Source: Limosilactobacillus reuteri
GTDB lineage: Bacteria; Bacillota; Bacilli; Lactobacillales; Lactobacillaceae
Assembly (NCBI RefSeq): GCF_003072625.1
Contig: NZ_CP027805.1
Location: forward strand, 1,238,001-1,302,000
Direction: 5' to 3'
Length of the DNA: 64,000 nt
Made by a program: the position numbers and the translations under genes. The notes below the pieces were generated by a model. The model searched no databases, had not been told where the DNA came from, and saw nothing but the letters and a program-made list of their open reading frames with translations. Of this stretch, positions 26,518-35,708 are shown piece by piece; position 1 is the first letter of the stretch; each line of letters begins with the position of its first letter.

Positions 26518-27564
26518 TTATCCTTTCTGGTCAAATTGGTTAAGGAAGCGGACATCATTTTGATAGAAGTTACGGATATCATCAACGCCGTACTTCAGCA
26601 TGGCAAAACGATCTGGTCCAAGTCCAAAGGCAAAGCCGCCGTATTCTTCAGGATCAACGCCCGACATCTTAAGCACATTTGGATGAACCATTCCGGCACC
26701 AAGCACTTCAATCCAACCAGTTTGTTTACAAATTGCACAACCCTTACCAAGGCAGTTGAAACAAGTAATATCTGCTTCAACTGATGGTTCAGTAAATGGG
26801 AAGTAACTTGGCCGTAAGCGAACCTCTAACTTATCACCAAAGAGGTTTTGAGCAACTGCTTCAAGAGTTCCTTTCAAATCGGCCATCGTAATATTTTTAC
26901 CAACAACCATTCCTTCAATTTGGTGGAATTGGTGGCTGTGCGTTGCATCATCAGTATCACGTCGATAAACCTTACCTGGTGAAATCATCTTTAATGGACC
27001 CTGACTAAAATCATGTTTTTCAAGCATCCGCGCTTGCATTGGTGACGTTTGTGTCCGCATCAAAACAGATGGAGTAACATAAAATGTATCTTGCATGTCA
27101 CGAGCGGGGTGATCTTTAGGCAAGTTAAGCTTTTCAAAGTTATAAACTTCTTGTTCAACTTCATCCCCAACTGCTACTTCATAACCCATTGATACAAACA
27201 AGTCCACAACTTGGTCAATAATTTGTTGAATAACATGGGGTTGTCCTTGTGCTACTGGTGTACCAGGAAGAGTAACATCAATTGTTTGGGCTGCTAACTT
27301 AGCGTTCATAGCGGCCTGTTCTAGCTCAGCACGCTTTTCTTCAATCGCTGCTGACAATTCATCCCGCACCTTGTTAGCAAATTGCCCTACTTTTGGTCGT
27401 TCTTCAGCGCTGAGGTCACGCATGCCTCGAAGAACTGACGTAATAGGGCCTTTCTTTCCCAGCATCTTTACGCGGATTTCATTAATTCGTTTTAAATCCT
27501 CTGATTGTTTAATATCTTGCAATCCTTCTTCACGAAGTTCGGCTAATTTCTCTCTTAGTCCCAT
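26518..27564 (-). CDS. pheS: phenylalanyl-tRNA synthetase alpha subunit
   Basis: 348 residues. An N-terminal coiled coil (residues 1-90) is followed by the class II catalytic core: [21 protein letters not shown] (motif 2 region, with the amino acid pocket), [12 protein letters not shown] and [14 protein letters not shown] (motif 3). It activates phenylalanine and charges tRNA-Phe with PheT. First gene of the operon, directly downstream of the T-box terminator. Confidence 0.97.
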   Translation of the reverse strand: MGLREKLAELREEGLQDIKQSEDLKRINEIRVKMLGKKGPITSVLRGMRDLSAEERPKVGQFANKVRDELSAAIEEKRAELEQAAMNAKLAAQTIDVTLPGTPVAQGQPHVIQQIIDQVVDLFVSMGYEVAVGDEVEQEVYNFEKLNLPKDHPARDMQDTFYVTPSVLMRTQTSPMQARMLEKHDFSQGPLKMISPGKVYRRDTDDATHSHQFHQIEGMVVGKNITMADLKGTLEAVAQNLFGDKLEVRLRPSYFPFTEPSVEADITCFNCLGKGCAICKQTGWIEVLGAGMVHPNVLKMSGVDPEEYGGFAFGLGPDRFAMLKYGVDDIRNFYQNDVRFLNQFDQKG

Positions 27565-27582
27565 ATTTTCACTCCTTAATTC

Positions 27583-27815
27583 AAAAAAGCCTCATCCCAA
27601 GATAGGGACGAGGCTTCGCGGTACCACCCTAGTTTGTAGGAACGAATCCTACACACTCAAATAATCAATAACGGTGATTGGCCGGAATACCATTACGTAT
27701 CAGCTCCGAAAGTGAAATTCGCTTTAGATCACTGATTGCAATTCTCAGCTCATGGTTGCAACTCTCTAACAGGATCGTCTAGCTACTAGCTCTCATCATC
27801 GCTTTTAATTCAATT
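27583..27815 (-). promoter_or_regulatory. T-box riboswitch leader of pheST, tRNA-Phe
   Basis: The - strand carries the classical T-box GGGTGGTACCGCG (27629-27617) followed by the terminator AGCCTCGTCCC (27615-27605) pairing with GGGATGAGGCT (27598-27588) and a T run. The distal Stem I loop (ATGAGCTGAGAATTGC) is visible, and a TTC in GAATTTCAC is the likely Phe specifier. Uncharged tRNA-Phe would favour the antiterminator and allow pheST expression. Confidence 0.93.
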
Positions 27816-27819
27816 ACAT

Positions 27820-27848
27820 ATTCTAGACAATCATCTGTAAGGCGTCAA
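27820..27848 (-). promoter_or_regulatory. pheST promoter
   Basis: -35 TTGACG (27848-27843), a 17-base spacer and -10 TAGAAT (27825-27820), immediately upstream of the T-box leader. Confidence 0.75.
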
Positions 27849-27857
27849 GCGTTATTT

Positions 27858-28196
27858 TTAAATCCACTTGTCACTCCAGGTATGAACGGCTTCCATGACT
27901 AGGCGCAATTCTTGACCACGTTCAGTCAGAGAATAATCTACGCGACTAGAACCTTCGTAAGTGTTGCGAATAACAATCTGTTCGTCTTCGAGCTCTTTTA
28001 ATCGTTCGCATAAAACCCGGTCGCTGCACTTTGCAATGCTACTAGCAATATCCTTAAACCGCATGTTGCCATTTTTAAGTAGCACTTCAATGATCAATCC
28101 GTTCCATTTCTTTCCCAAGATCATAAATGTACGTGTAAATTTTGGACAAAGTTTACAGTCTTCATCAAGTGCCTTTTCTGCTACTAATTGTTCCAT
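27858..28196 (-). CDS. HxlR family winged-helix transcriptional regulator
   Basis: 112 residues. The family pattern is CKLCPKFTRTFMILGKKWNGLIIEVLL, then MRFKDIASSIAKCSDRVLCERLKELE (recognition helix) and YSLTERGQEL (wing). The Cys pair near the N-terminus matches redox- or electrophile-sensing members such as HypR and YodB, but the signal here is unknown. The gene is followed closely by the pheST promoter, and precedes no obvious target. It lies 20 bases after the HD protein gene, on the same strand. Confidence 0.9.
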   Translation of the reverse strand: MEQLVAEKALDEDCKLCPKFTRTFMILGKKWNGLIIEVLLKNGNMRFKDIASSIAKCSDRVLCERLKELEDEQIVIRNTYEGSSRVDYSLTERGQELRLVMEAVHTWSDKWI

Positions 28197-28216
28197 AATT
28201 TAACTCTCCCTCTCCT

Positions 28217-28723
28217 CTACCAAGTTGTTCGTATCCGACGTTTCTTAATCTTTCGGCGCATCTTTGCACGTAGCGGTCCAAAGAATTCATGCTCTGCTTC
28301 AAAATCGTCAACTAGCGATACGATTAGGCTCTCTGGATAACGTGGCACTGCCAACGTTGCGCCAAACATATGCTTAAGGATAATATCCTTTTCTTTTTTA
28401 TTTAACGGGGTTATCTTTTCAGCATTGCGTAATGCAACTCGGGGATGGATAAAAGCATGAGTTCCTAAATTGAACTTGGTTGTCCGCCAATCATAGTAAA
28501 AGAGATCATGCAATAAGCCTGCCCGCGCAGTACTACGATAATCAAGATGCATTTTTTTAGCAATTTTGTAGCTATCATACGAAACCGCAATAGAATGTTG
28601 CAGGCGGGTAGAGTGATGATGCTGAGTATAGTTCGCTAGCTTTTTGACAGCTGGCTGGGCTAAAAGATCGGCAACGATTAAAACATACTCTTTATCGGTG
28701 CGCCATTCATTTTTTGATTTCAT
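28217..28723 (-). CDS. HD-domain phosphohydrolase
   Basis: 168 residues from the ATG at 28723 (MKSKNEWRTD), which has AAAAGGGG upstream; an extension of 13 codons has none. HD-domain residues are seen as HSIAVSYDSYKIA, RAGLLHDLFYYDW and HAFIHPRVALRNA, matching metal ligands H..HD..D of small HD hydrolases. Substrate unknown; the likely chemistry is removal of phosphate from a nucleotide-like molecule. The C-terminus is strongly basic (RAKMRRKIKKRRIRTTW). Confidence 0.88.
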   Translation of the reverse strand: MKSKNEWRTDKEYVLIVADLLAQPAVKKLANYTQHHHSTRLQHSIAVSYDSYKIAKKMHLDYRSTARAGLLHDLFYYDWRTTKFNLGTHAFIHPRVALRNAEKITPLNKKEKDIILKHMFGATLAVPRYPESLIVSLVDDFEAEHEFFGPLRAKMRRKIKKRRIRTTW

Positions 28724-28787
28724 GTAATACCCCTTTTCTATATTATTGCAATTATCATACACAATTTTAACGAGAAAATAAATTAAT

Positions 28788-29564
28788 TTAATCTAGATTT
28801 TGATTAAGCTGAAACATTAAGATCCCTGCAGAGATAGCCACGTTAAGCGATTCTGCTTCACCACGCATTGGGATATAGAGATTATCAGTTGTTTGTGAAA
28901 GAAGATCAGCGCTCATCCCCTGTCCTTCATTGCCCATAATTAAGGCAAAGGTATCGCCAGGATCAACAGTCCGGAAGTTTTTGGCTTGGGGATTCAGTTG
29001 GGTTCCATATACCGGAGCATTGATTGATTTAAAATCATCAATCCACTTTCTTAAGTCACCCTCAAACATTTGAAGGTGGAATTGGCTTCCTTGCATTGAA
29101 CGAACAACTTTAGGACCAAATAAGTCTGCTGAGCGTTGTCCAACTACTACTCCAGTAAACCCAGCGGCATCTGCTGTCCGTACCATTGTCCCCACGTTGC
29201 CTGGATCTTGAACCCGGTCGAGGAAAAGCCATGCCCCATGCAATGGCCCTGCTGGTAACCGATGAGAATCTGGTAAAGCAACAACCGCGGCAATTCCTTG
29301 AGGCGTTACCGTATCAGTAATATACTTCATGATCTCTTCAGTAACTTCATAGGTTGTATTAGCCATGCCTTCCAGTTCTGGATGAGCAGCTAATTGTTCG
29401 GTTGTCCCCACTACTTCTAAAAGCTCGATTCCAGCTTTAGACGCTTCTTGAACTAAGTGCCAGCCATCTAACAGGTAAGTACCAGTCTGGCGTCGTGCTT
29501 TTTTGGTTTGTAGCTTTTTCCAATCTTTAACGTGCTGATTGTGAATTGATGTTAATTGTTCCAT
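28788..29564 (-). CDS. SpoU/TrmH-family RNA 2'-O-methyltransferase
   Basis: 258 residues from the ATG at 29564 (MEQLTSIHNQ), preceded by GGAG; an upstream extension of 32 codons lacks support. The N-terminal substrate-binding domain (TYLLDGWHLVQEA) is followed by the knotted SPOUT domain: DRVQDPGNVGTMVRTADAAG, IMGNEGQGMS and IPMRGEAESLNVAISAGIL. Methylates ribose of an rRNA or tRNA, target not identifiable. It is divergent from acyP, whose ATG lies 98 bases away. Confidence 0.93.
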   Translation of the reverse strand: MEQLTSIHNQHVKDWKKLQTKKARRQTGTYLLDGWHLVQEASKAGIELLEVVGTTEQLAAHPELEGMANTTYEVTEEIMKYITDTVTPQGIAAVVALPDSHRLPAGPLHGAWLFLDRVQDPGNVGTMVRTADAAGFTGVVVGQRSADLFGPKVVRSMQGSQFHLQMFEGDLRKWIDDFKSINAPVYGTQLNPQAKNFRTVDPGDTFALIMGNEGQGMSADLLSQTTDNLYIPMRGEAESLNVAISAGILMFQLNQNLD

Positions 29565-29662
29565 ATAATTTACATGCTCCTTCTTGTTAATTAAATTATA
29601 CCATGTTCCTGTTGTACAATTGTTATTAACTAATAATAAGTTTTCATTAAGGAGTTTCAATT

Positions 29663-29938
29663 ATGGTTAATTATCATCTTACCATTACTGGCCGCGTCCA
29701 AGGAGTTGGCTTCCGCTGGAACGTCTATCAGTTGGCACAACAAGCAGGAATAGAGGGGATTGTTATGAATAAGAATAATGGGAGCGTTTATTGCGAATTG
29801 CAGGGTCCCATTGAGATTGTTAAACAATTAATCTCTAAAATTAAAGCTGGGCCGACCCCCTACGCTCGAATTAATAAGGTCAAAATCACTAAGGGAAGTC
29901 TGCAAAACTACCATCATTCATTTCAAATCACGCATTAG
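29663..29938 (+). CDS. acyP: acylphosphatase
   Basis: 91 residues, the usual length. The phosphate-binding loop GRVQGVGFRWNVY (residues 8-20) with the catalytic Arg, and the catalytic Asn in GIVMNKNNGSVYCELQG, are both present. It hydrolyses acyl phosphates such as acetyl phosphate. First of a + strand run with yidC; RBS AAGGAG precedes the ATG. Confidence 0.96.
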   Translation: MVNYHLTITGRVQGVGFRWNVYQLAQQAGIEGIVMNKNNGSVYCELQGPIEIVKQLISKIKAGPTPYARINKVKITKGSLQNYHHSFQITH

Positions 29939-30036
29939 TTCGCGATTAGCGGTAGAATTCAATTCCTGAATAGAGTAAAATACGTACTATTAACGTAATT
30001 AATATACAAAGAAATAAGGGAGTTTGATTCATTAAT

Positions 30037-30987
30037 ATGAAACGAAAACGAATAACGATCGCTGGTGGCCTCTTTACCCTCCTGCTTCTTCTTAGCGGAT
30101 GTGTACGGACTACCAAGAGCGGTCGGCCATACGGGTTTGTTTATGATTATATGGCTAAACCAATGCAACACTTGATGGAATGGTTAGCCAGTCACATGGG
30201 TAATAACTACGGTTGGGCAATTATTGTCATTGTGGTAGTTGTGCGAACAATCCTTTTACCGGTGATGTTCTCACAAATGAAAAAATCAACCATTATGCAA
30301 GAAAAGATGTCCAAGGTTCAACCATTGATTAAAGAGCTAACAAAAAAACAAAAAGCGGCTAAGACACCTGAAGAACAGGCTGCCGTTAGTCAACAAATGA
30401 TGGCTCTTTACCGGGATAACAATATTAGCTTAACTGGTGGGATTGGATGTCTTCCATTGTTAATTCAGTTGCCAATCTTTGCCGCCTTATATGCTGCTAT
30501 CCGTTATTCTCCAGATCTTTACCATGCAACTTTCTTCGGGATTCCACTTGGTAAGCCAAGCATTATCTTAGCAGTCTTATCTTTTATCGCCTATGCTGCC
30601 CAAAGCTATCTTGGTCTTGTCGGTGTTCCTGAAGCCCAGAAAAAGCAAATGAAAGCTGCTATTTGGATGAGTCCTTTTATGACCTTCTTCATTTCTATCA
30701 CTTCTTCTGCTGGATTAGGTCTTTACTTCTTCATCGGTGGACTATTTGCCATCTTACAAACCTTGATGGTCAATGCTTACCGGCCACGGATTCGCCGCCA
30801 AATTGAAGAAGAGGCCAAGAAGAACCCAATTAAGATGCCTAAAGCACCAGTAATTAACACCCCTAGTTCTTCAACTAAACCAACTGATGCGATTGATCAA
30901 TTACGTAAGAGTGATGCCAAGTCAAGCGATCAAGCAACCCGTAATCGCCAACGTAATGCTGGTAAACATCAACATCATAAAAAATAA
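30037..30987 (+). CDS. yidC: membrane protein insertase YidC/OxaA
   Basis: 316 residues. A lipoprotein signal with lipobox LLSGC (Cys at about residue 22) is followed by the conserved core of five membrane helices: YGWAIIVIVVVVRTILLPVMFSQMKKS (with the essential Arg), GGIGCLPLLIQLPIFAALYAA, and GLGLYFFIGGLFAILQTL. The C-terminal tail is basic and His-rich (NAGKHQHHKK), as in YidC2-type ribosome-binding forms. Inserts proteins in the membrane. The GGGAG box is about 14 bases from the ATG, longer than usual. Confidence 0.95.
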   Translation: MKRKRITIAGGLFTLLLLLSGCVRTTKSGRPYGFVYDYMAKPMQHLMEWLASHMGNNYGWAIIVIVVVVRTILLPVMFSQMKKSTIMQEKMSKVQPLIKELTKKQKAAKTPEEQAAVSQQMMALYRDNNISLTGGIGCLPLLIQLPIFAALYAAIRYSPDLYHATFFGIPLGKPSIILAVLSFIAYAAQSYLGLVGVPEAQKKQMKAAIWMSPFMTFFISITSSAGLGLYFFIGGLFAILQTLMVNAYRPRIRRQIEEEAKKNPIKMPKAPVINTPSSSTKPTDAIDQLRKSDAKSSDQATRNRQRNAGKHQHHKK

Positions 30988-30992
30988 TTATC

Positions 30993-31038
30993 AAAAAGCT
31001 GGGAGAAAGCAAAGGTTTTTTCTCGGCTTTGTTTTTTT
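30993..31038 (+). terminator. intrinsic terminator of yidC
   Basis: AAAGC.GGGAGAAA pairs with TTTCTC.GCTTT and a seven-T run follows (31032-31038). The RBS of the deformylase-like gene starts just after, so read-through may also feed that gene. Confidence 0.75.
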
Positions 31039-31051
31039 AGGAGGAACTAAC

Positions 31052-31462
31052 ATGATTAAACCGATTATTAAAGACCATCAGTTACTTGGGAAAAAAGCAA
31101 TTCCCACAACTAAAGCCGATTTGCCTCTTGCAAACGATCTTATCGATACGCTTAATGCTCACCAAGCTGAATGTGTTGGAATGGCTGCCAATATGATTGG
31201 CGTAAATAAAAATTCAATTATCGCGCGGATTGGTCCCCTTAATGTCGTAATGTTCAATCCACAAATCATCGCTAAAAGTCACCCTTACCAAACTGCAGAA
31301 GGATGTCTTTCATTAAGCGGAACACGTCCTACTAAGCGTTATAAGCAAATTACCGTTAAATTTCATAATCAGAGTTGGCAAATGAAAACATTAGAACTCA
31401 CGGATTTTGCTGCTGAGATTGTGCAACACGAAATCGACCATTGTAATGGAATTATAATATAA
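31052..31462 (+). CDS. peptide deformylase-like protein
   Basis: 136 residues from the ATG at 31052 (MIKPIIKDHQ), which has GGAGGAACTAAC upstream; the longer open frame back to 30887 overlaps yidC. Metal-site motifs are EGCLSL (the cysteine ligand) and HEIDH in VQHEIDHCNGII. Motif 1, usually G-x-G-x-A-A-x-Q, reads VGMAANMIGV and lacks the Gln. Short deformylases with this change are common as second copies in lactic acid bacteria and may be low-activity. Probable role: removal of N-formyl groups. Confidence 0.85.
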   Translation: MIKPIIKDHQLLGKKAIPTTKADLPLANDLIDTLNAHQAECVGMAANMIGVNKNSIIARIGPLNVVMFNPQIIAKSHPYQTAEGCLSLSGTRPTKRYKQITVKFHNQSWQMKTLELTDFAAEIVQHEIDHCNGIII

Positions 31463-31602
31463 GCAATGAGAATATTTGCTAAAATACCAATAAACGAAAT
31501 AAGTAAAGTAGAATCGCCGGGTTCTACAACAAATTAATTTATGCTTCTCAAATAGGCGTCCAACAGGGAGGATGGGAGCAAGTTTTGTGGAGGTTTTTAC
31601 TA

Positions 31603-32907
31603 ATGTCAATTACAAAAGAAGTGCGGCATTATGTTGTTCGTAATGTTGTCGCCACCCTCGGGATGTCAATGTATGTTATTATTGACACCCTTTTTATTTC
31701 AATCGCGGCGGGGGCTTTAGGTTTAACTACCCTTAACCTGGTGTTGCCCCTTTTCAACGTTTTTAATGGAACTGGACTATTACTGGGAGTCGGAGGTGCG
31801 ACAATCTTTTCGTTAAATAAGGTTATGCATCCTGAAAGAATTAAATCATTATTTAGCCAACTGGTGATTTTTGCTTTTTCTTTCGGCCTTATCCTAGCAA
31901 TTCTATTAAACATTTTTGCGACTCCAGTAGTTAATTTTCTTGGCGCAGATGATGCAACGCGCCAAATGGCAATCGTTTATTTACGAATAATTTCATGGAG
32001 TGGACCTCTCTATATGGTTAACTACATTGCCATTAATTTTATTCGTAACGATGGTAATCCCACTTTAACAATGAAGGCCACCTTAACCGAAACATTATCT
32101 GTTATCCTTATCGACTGGTTCTTTATCTTTGGAATGGGTCTTAAATTGGAAGGAGCAGCATTGGCAGTATTATTTTCGCCAGCAATTAGCTTAGTGGTTT
32201 TAAGTTTTCATCGGAAGTTTGCCGGACGACAATTAGAATGGCACTGGGTTGTCCCTCACCTAAGAAACATTTGGCGTTCAGCACGCTTAGGGGTTGCCTC
32301 AGCATTAAACGAATTAAGTACTGGTGTTAGTATTTATTTCTTTAACCATGTTTTATTGCAGCTAGCTAATAACTATGCCGTTGCCGCATATGGCGTTATT
32401 TCCAACATTGCCATCGTTGTGCTAGCAATTGCTAATGGGGTAGCGCTCGGTGTTCAACCGCTTGCTAGTCGGGAATTTGGTAAACACGAATACAAGAATG
32501 TTTCGACGACATTAAAAAATGGGATGATCATTACCCTCTTTCTAGCAACAATCAGCTTTATTATCCTAATCACCTTTAAGCATCCAATTATTGAAGTTTT
32601 TAACACTTCTCATTCTGGTCAACTCCTCGCCTATGCTAGTGTTGGTCTTCCAATTTACTTTACAAGTGTATTCTTCAGTGCGTTAAACCTATTGTTCATC
32701 CTTTTCTTAACAGCAATTGGATCAGCGCGGGCATCATTTTCTTTATCGATTCTTCGTGGTTATATTATCCTTCTCCCCGCGATCTTTATTCTGGCAAAAG
32801 TTGCCGGAATTAACGGGGTCTGGGCAGCAGTTCCTTTTACTGAATTTGTTATTACTTGCATCGGTGTAATTATCATTTACCAGCGACTTAAAAAATTGAA
32901 TAATTGA
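31603..32907 (+). CDS. MATE family efflux transporter
   Basis: 434 residues from the ATG at 31603 (MSITKEVRHY), chosen because GTGGAGG lies 9 bases upstream. Twelve membrane helices; the MATE repeats are visible around IDTLFISIAAGALGLTTLNLVLP and GVSIYFFNHVLLQLANNYAVAAYG, with the second half repeating the first. It exports drugs or metabolites using an ion gradient; substrate unknown. The 140 bases upstream contain a small hairpin (GTAGAA..TTCTAC near 31507-31526) but no riboswitch I can name. Confidence 0.92.
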   Translation: MSITKEVRHYVVRNVVATLGMSMYVIIDTLFISIAAGALGLTTLNLVLPLFNVFNGTGLLLGVGGATIFSLNKVMHPERIKSLFSQLVIFAFSFGLILAILLNIFATPVVNFLGADDATRQMAIVYLRIISWSGPLYMVNYIAINFIRNDGNPTLTMKATLTETLSVILIDWFFIFGMGLKLEGAALAVLFSPAISLVVLSFHRKFAGRQLEWHWVVPHLRNIWRSARLGVASALNELSTGVSIYFFNHVLLQLANNYAVAAYGVISNIAIVVLAIANGVALGVQPLASREFGKHEYKNVSTTLKNGMIITLFLATISFIILITFKHPIIEVFNTSHSGQLLAYASVGLPIYFTSVFFSALNLLFILFLTAIGSARASFSLSILRGYIILLPAIFILAKVAGINGVWAAVPFTEFVITCIGVIIIYQRLKKLNN

Positions 32908-32908
32908 T

Positions 32909-32948
32909 AAAAAAGCTGAGAGAAAAATTTGCTTCTCCCAGCTTTTAA
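32909..32948. terminator. bidirectional terminator, GCTGGGAGAA type
   Basis: AAAAGCTG.GAGAA pairs with TTCTC.CAGCTTTT and separates the converging MATE and permease genes. Confidence 0.85.
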
Positions 32949-32949
32949 T

Positions 32950-34443
32950 TTACTTTTTAATCTTCTTTGATGCGTGATTGTAGAAAATCCAAGCAACAAT
33001 CCCAAAGAAGACCGGGCCAAATGCCGTCCAGAATGCAGTTTGAAAATCATGCTCAATAATCGGTTGGATACACGTAAAGATGATTCCTAGGCAAACAATT
33101 ATTTCAACAAAGATAACTAATATATTTGTCCAAAAATGGTTCTTAAATACCACAAAATCATGTGGGATATCCTTCTTTTGAAAGAACGGAAATGCACCAA
33201 CAAGGAAGATATAAGGGGCACAGGTTGAAACATTAACCATATCTGTCAAGATTTGATAAAAACTAGCAGCTGCTGAACCCCCAAATGCAACTAAGAAAAT
33301 AATACACGAAACAAAAATTGCTTGAATCCACATTGCATATGCCGGCATCCCATGTTTGTTCAGGGTCACAATTTTTTTGGGCCATAACTCAGGATTGGCT
33401 CCCATGATAAAGGACTTAATCGGGGAGTAAACTAGGAGGAACATTGCTCCTAACATCCCCATCAGCCCAGCTAACGCAATCATTCGCGTAAAGAGAACAC
33501 CAAGAAAAATATTAGTAGCATGACTTAACCCTAGCGAAACACCTAATTGGTATCCTAATTGGTTAAAGACAACGTAAGTAACATTACCTAAGTTAACGCT
33601 TGATTTTGCAATAACATGATTGTAATTAACGCTAAAGCCAGTCATCAAAATCATTAATACGTAACTGCCAATCGTTAAGAGCGAACCAATAACTAAGCCT
33701 CTTGGAAATGTCTTCGCCGGATTTTTCATACTATCAGTAACCCCACCAAGATTTTCCATTCCACCATATGCAAAAATTGCGTAAACAACGAATGAGATAA
33801 TCGCAATTGGCGTCTTAAAAGCAGGATTAGGCGATTCGATAAAACTACTAATACCATGAATAGGCTGGGCGGTAACTCCCTTGTTAGCAATAATCGTCAC
33901 TAAACTTGCAATAATAAAAATGGCATTCATTCCAATCATAAACGCTCCACCAAACGAGCTGATTTTCGTAATCCCATTAATTCCCTGTGAACTCAGCAAA
34001 GTCACCAGTAAAACGAACAGAATTGCCAAGATACCAATTAACTGATTAGAATTAAAAATCCAAAAGTGCCATTGTTGGGTAGTATCATGACCAAATAATA
34101 GTGCCGATAATGTTATCCAAAGTCGAGAAGCACTTGATACTAGCCATAGAACCCAACTCGCTAACCAAATAAAGGTTCCGATAAAGGCCAGCCGTTCCCC
34201 AATCGAACCAGCTAACCACGAATAAATTCCTCCTTGGGCATCCTTAAACGCCGAGCCATATTCAGCCATCATCAAACAACAAGGGAAAAAGAAACAAACT
34301 CCAGCAAGGATATACCAAAACATTCCCGCATATGCCATTTGATCATAAGCTATTGAAACATTACCAAACCCATATATTGTCGAAATAATCATTAACACCA
34401 ATGTTGGCGTTGTGATTAATTTTTTCTGCTCTTTCGCAGCCAC
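32950..34443 (-). CDS. APC-superfamily amino acid permease, YjeM-like
   Basis: 497 residues with 12 or more membrane helices. The N-terminal STIYGFGNVSIAYDQMAYAG and the middle YAIFAYGGMENLGGVTDSMKNPAKTFPRG are typical of the glutamate/GABA antiporter-like branch (GadC, YjeM). The substrate is not readable by eye. Because a glutaminase lies in the same window (63 kb), a role in glutamine or glutamate exchange is possible, but this is only a guess. It is monocistronic, and the promoter region now lies next to an IS30 insertion. Confidence 0.88.
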   Translation of the reverse strand: MAAKEQKKLITTPTLVLMIISTIYGFGNVSIAYDQMAYAGMFWYILAGVCFFFPCCLMMAEYGSAFKDAQGGIYSWLAGSIGERLAFIGTFIWLASWVLWLVSSASRLWITLSALLFGHDTTQQWHFWIFNSNQLIGILAILFVLLVTLLSSQGINGITKISSFGGAFMIGMNAIFIIASLVTIIANKGVTAQPIHGISSFIESPNPAFKTPIAIISFVVYAIFAYGGMENLGGVTDSMKNPAKTFPRGLVIGSLLTIGSYVLMILMTGFSVNYNHVIAKSSVNLGNVTYVVFNQLGYQLGVSLGLSHATNIFLGVLFTRMIALAGLMGMLGAMFLLVYSPIKSFIMGANPELWPKKIVTLNKHGMPAYAMWIQAIFVSCIIFLVAFGGSAAASFYQILTDMVNVSTCAPYIFLVGAFPFFQKKDIPHDFVVFKNHFWTNILVIFVEIIVCLGIIFTCIQPIIEHDFQTAFWTAFGPVFFGIVAWIFYNHASKKIKK

Positions 34444-34569
34444 TCCTATTCAACTCCTCAATAAAAATCCTCATATTTTAGTATCTGTTTTCATTATACC
34501 GCCCTTGGTTTAAAACATCGCTTATTTTGTCAGCCATTTGGAAAACAATTGAATAAAAATGTTTTGTAA

Positions 34570-35643
34570 CGCCGTTTGTAAAATTAAGTTAGAAAATAAG
34601 TTAGAAAAATAGAAAAGCCATTTGTGGTAGACTTTTGAATACCCCTAAACAAAAGAAAGAAAACCACAAATGACTTACACCCATCTTACCACAAACGAGC
34701 TGACAATCATCGCCCATTCTTTCGTGCAAAAGCTTAAAGCGTACCGAGTGGCCCAAATGATCAACCGTTGCGCCGAAACCGTTTATCGCGTTTATCGTTA
34801 CCTGGAAACCGGTGCCTCAATTGCTGATTATCAAGATCACTATATGCGCAATAAGCAACGTTGTGGCCGAAAACGTACTCAGTTGTCACTGGCTGAACTC
34901 ACTTATATCAACGACAAAATTGCCCAGGGGTGGACGCCTGATACCATTATTGGGCGCGCTGAGCGCCCAATTAGTTGTAACCGGCGAACTCTTTACCGGA
35001 TGTTTGAACGTGGCCAGTTCGGCTTCGATGTCCGTTCCAGGTAAGCGGCACCCGAATGACTATGTCGAGCGCCGCGGGAAGGCTGGCCAATTGGGGCGAA
35101 GTATTCACGAGCGTGCCAAGGACTTTCCGCACTATGCCACTGAATTTGGGCACCTTGAAGCTGATACCGTCCAAGGCAAAAAGCACCAAGGGGCGGTAAT
35201 GACCCTGACCGAACGCCAATCGAAGGTCGAAATTGTACTCAATGTGCACGAAAAGACGGCTGATGCGATTAACCAACACTTAAGTCAGTGGCTTCGGAAA
35301 TTCCCGCGGTACTTCTTCAAATCGATTACCTTTGACAACGGAAAAGAATTCGCCGGCTGGCGCGAGATTGCCAATCAATTTGACCTTCACACTTACTTTG
35401 CCGAGGTTGGTGCTCCCAATCAACGAGGGCTGAACGAAAACAACAACGGTCTTTTACGCCGGGATGGCTTAACGAAACAGCTAGATTTCCGCAATCTTCC
35501 TGATGAATTGGTAACCCAACTGATGAGTAAGCGAAATAACCTGCCCCGTAAATCACTAGGCTATCGAACTCCATATGAAGTATTCATGTCTTACGTCACT
35601 GATGAGCAACTATTTTCTTTCTAACTTAAATTGACATTTCGGG
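34570..35643 (+). mobile_element. IS30-family insertion sequence, copy 1 (inactive)
   Basis: 1074 bp. The ends are CGCCGTTTGT... and ...ACATTTCGGG, with imperfect terminal inverted repeats (about 17 of 24 positions match) and a 3-bp target duplication TAA (34567-34569 and 35644-35646). It is almost identical to copy 2 at 57762-58846, apart from a few substitutions and an 11-base deletion. Confidence 0.93.
34670..35624 (+). pseudogene. IS30-family transposase, frameshifted by an 11-bp deletion
   Basis: The N-terminal 121 or so residues read normally (MTYTHLTTNELTIIAHSF..., helix-turn-helix region). After FDVRS eleven bases present in copy 2 (TTGCCGATGCG) are missing at 35038-35040, so the frame shifts and hits a stop at 35044. 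The remaining catalytic domain (HLEADTVQGK, TFDNGKEF, ENNNGLLRRD) is intact in another frame. The product cannot transpose by itself, but the ends could be moved by the intact copy. Confidence 0.93.
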
Positions 35644-35653
35644 TAATAAAAAA

Positions 35654-35697
35654 GTGAGGATAGAAGCAAAAATTTCTCATCCTGCTTCTATCCTCAC
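35654..35697 (-). terminator. strong terminator of the two-component operon
   Basis: GTGAGGATAGAAGCA (35654-35668) pairs exactly with TGCTTCTATCCTCAC (35683-35697), with T residues following on the - strand. Confidence 0.92.
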
Positions 35698-35708
35698 ACC
35701 TTAAATAT

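Noticed and set aside
27371-27664. 97-codon + strand frame over pheS start and T-box
   Set aside because: Antisense shadow of pheS and of the T-box leader; no RBS.
31463-31602. Possible riboswitch before the MATE transporter
   Set aside because: Only a 6-bp stem (GTAGAA/TTCTAC) is visible; no match to a riboswitch pattern I know and no clear terminator or anti-SD switch.
34812-35624. 270-codon + strand frame in IS30 copy 1
   Set aside because: Its first part is out of the transposase frame; only the part after the 11-bp deletion is true transposase sequence. Treated as one pseudogene.
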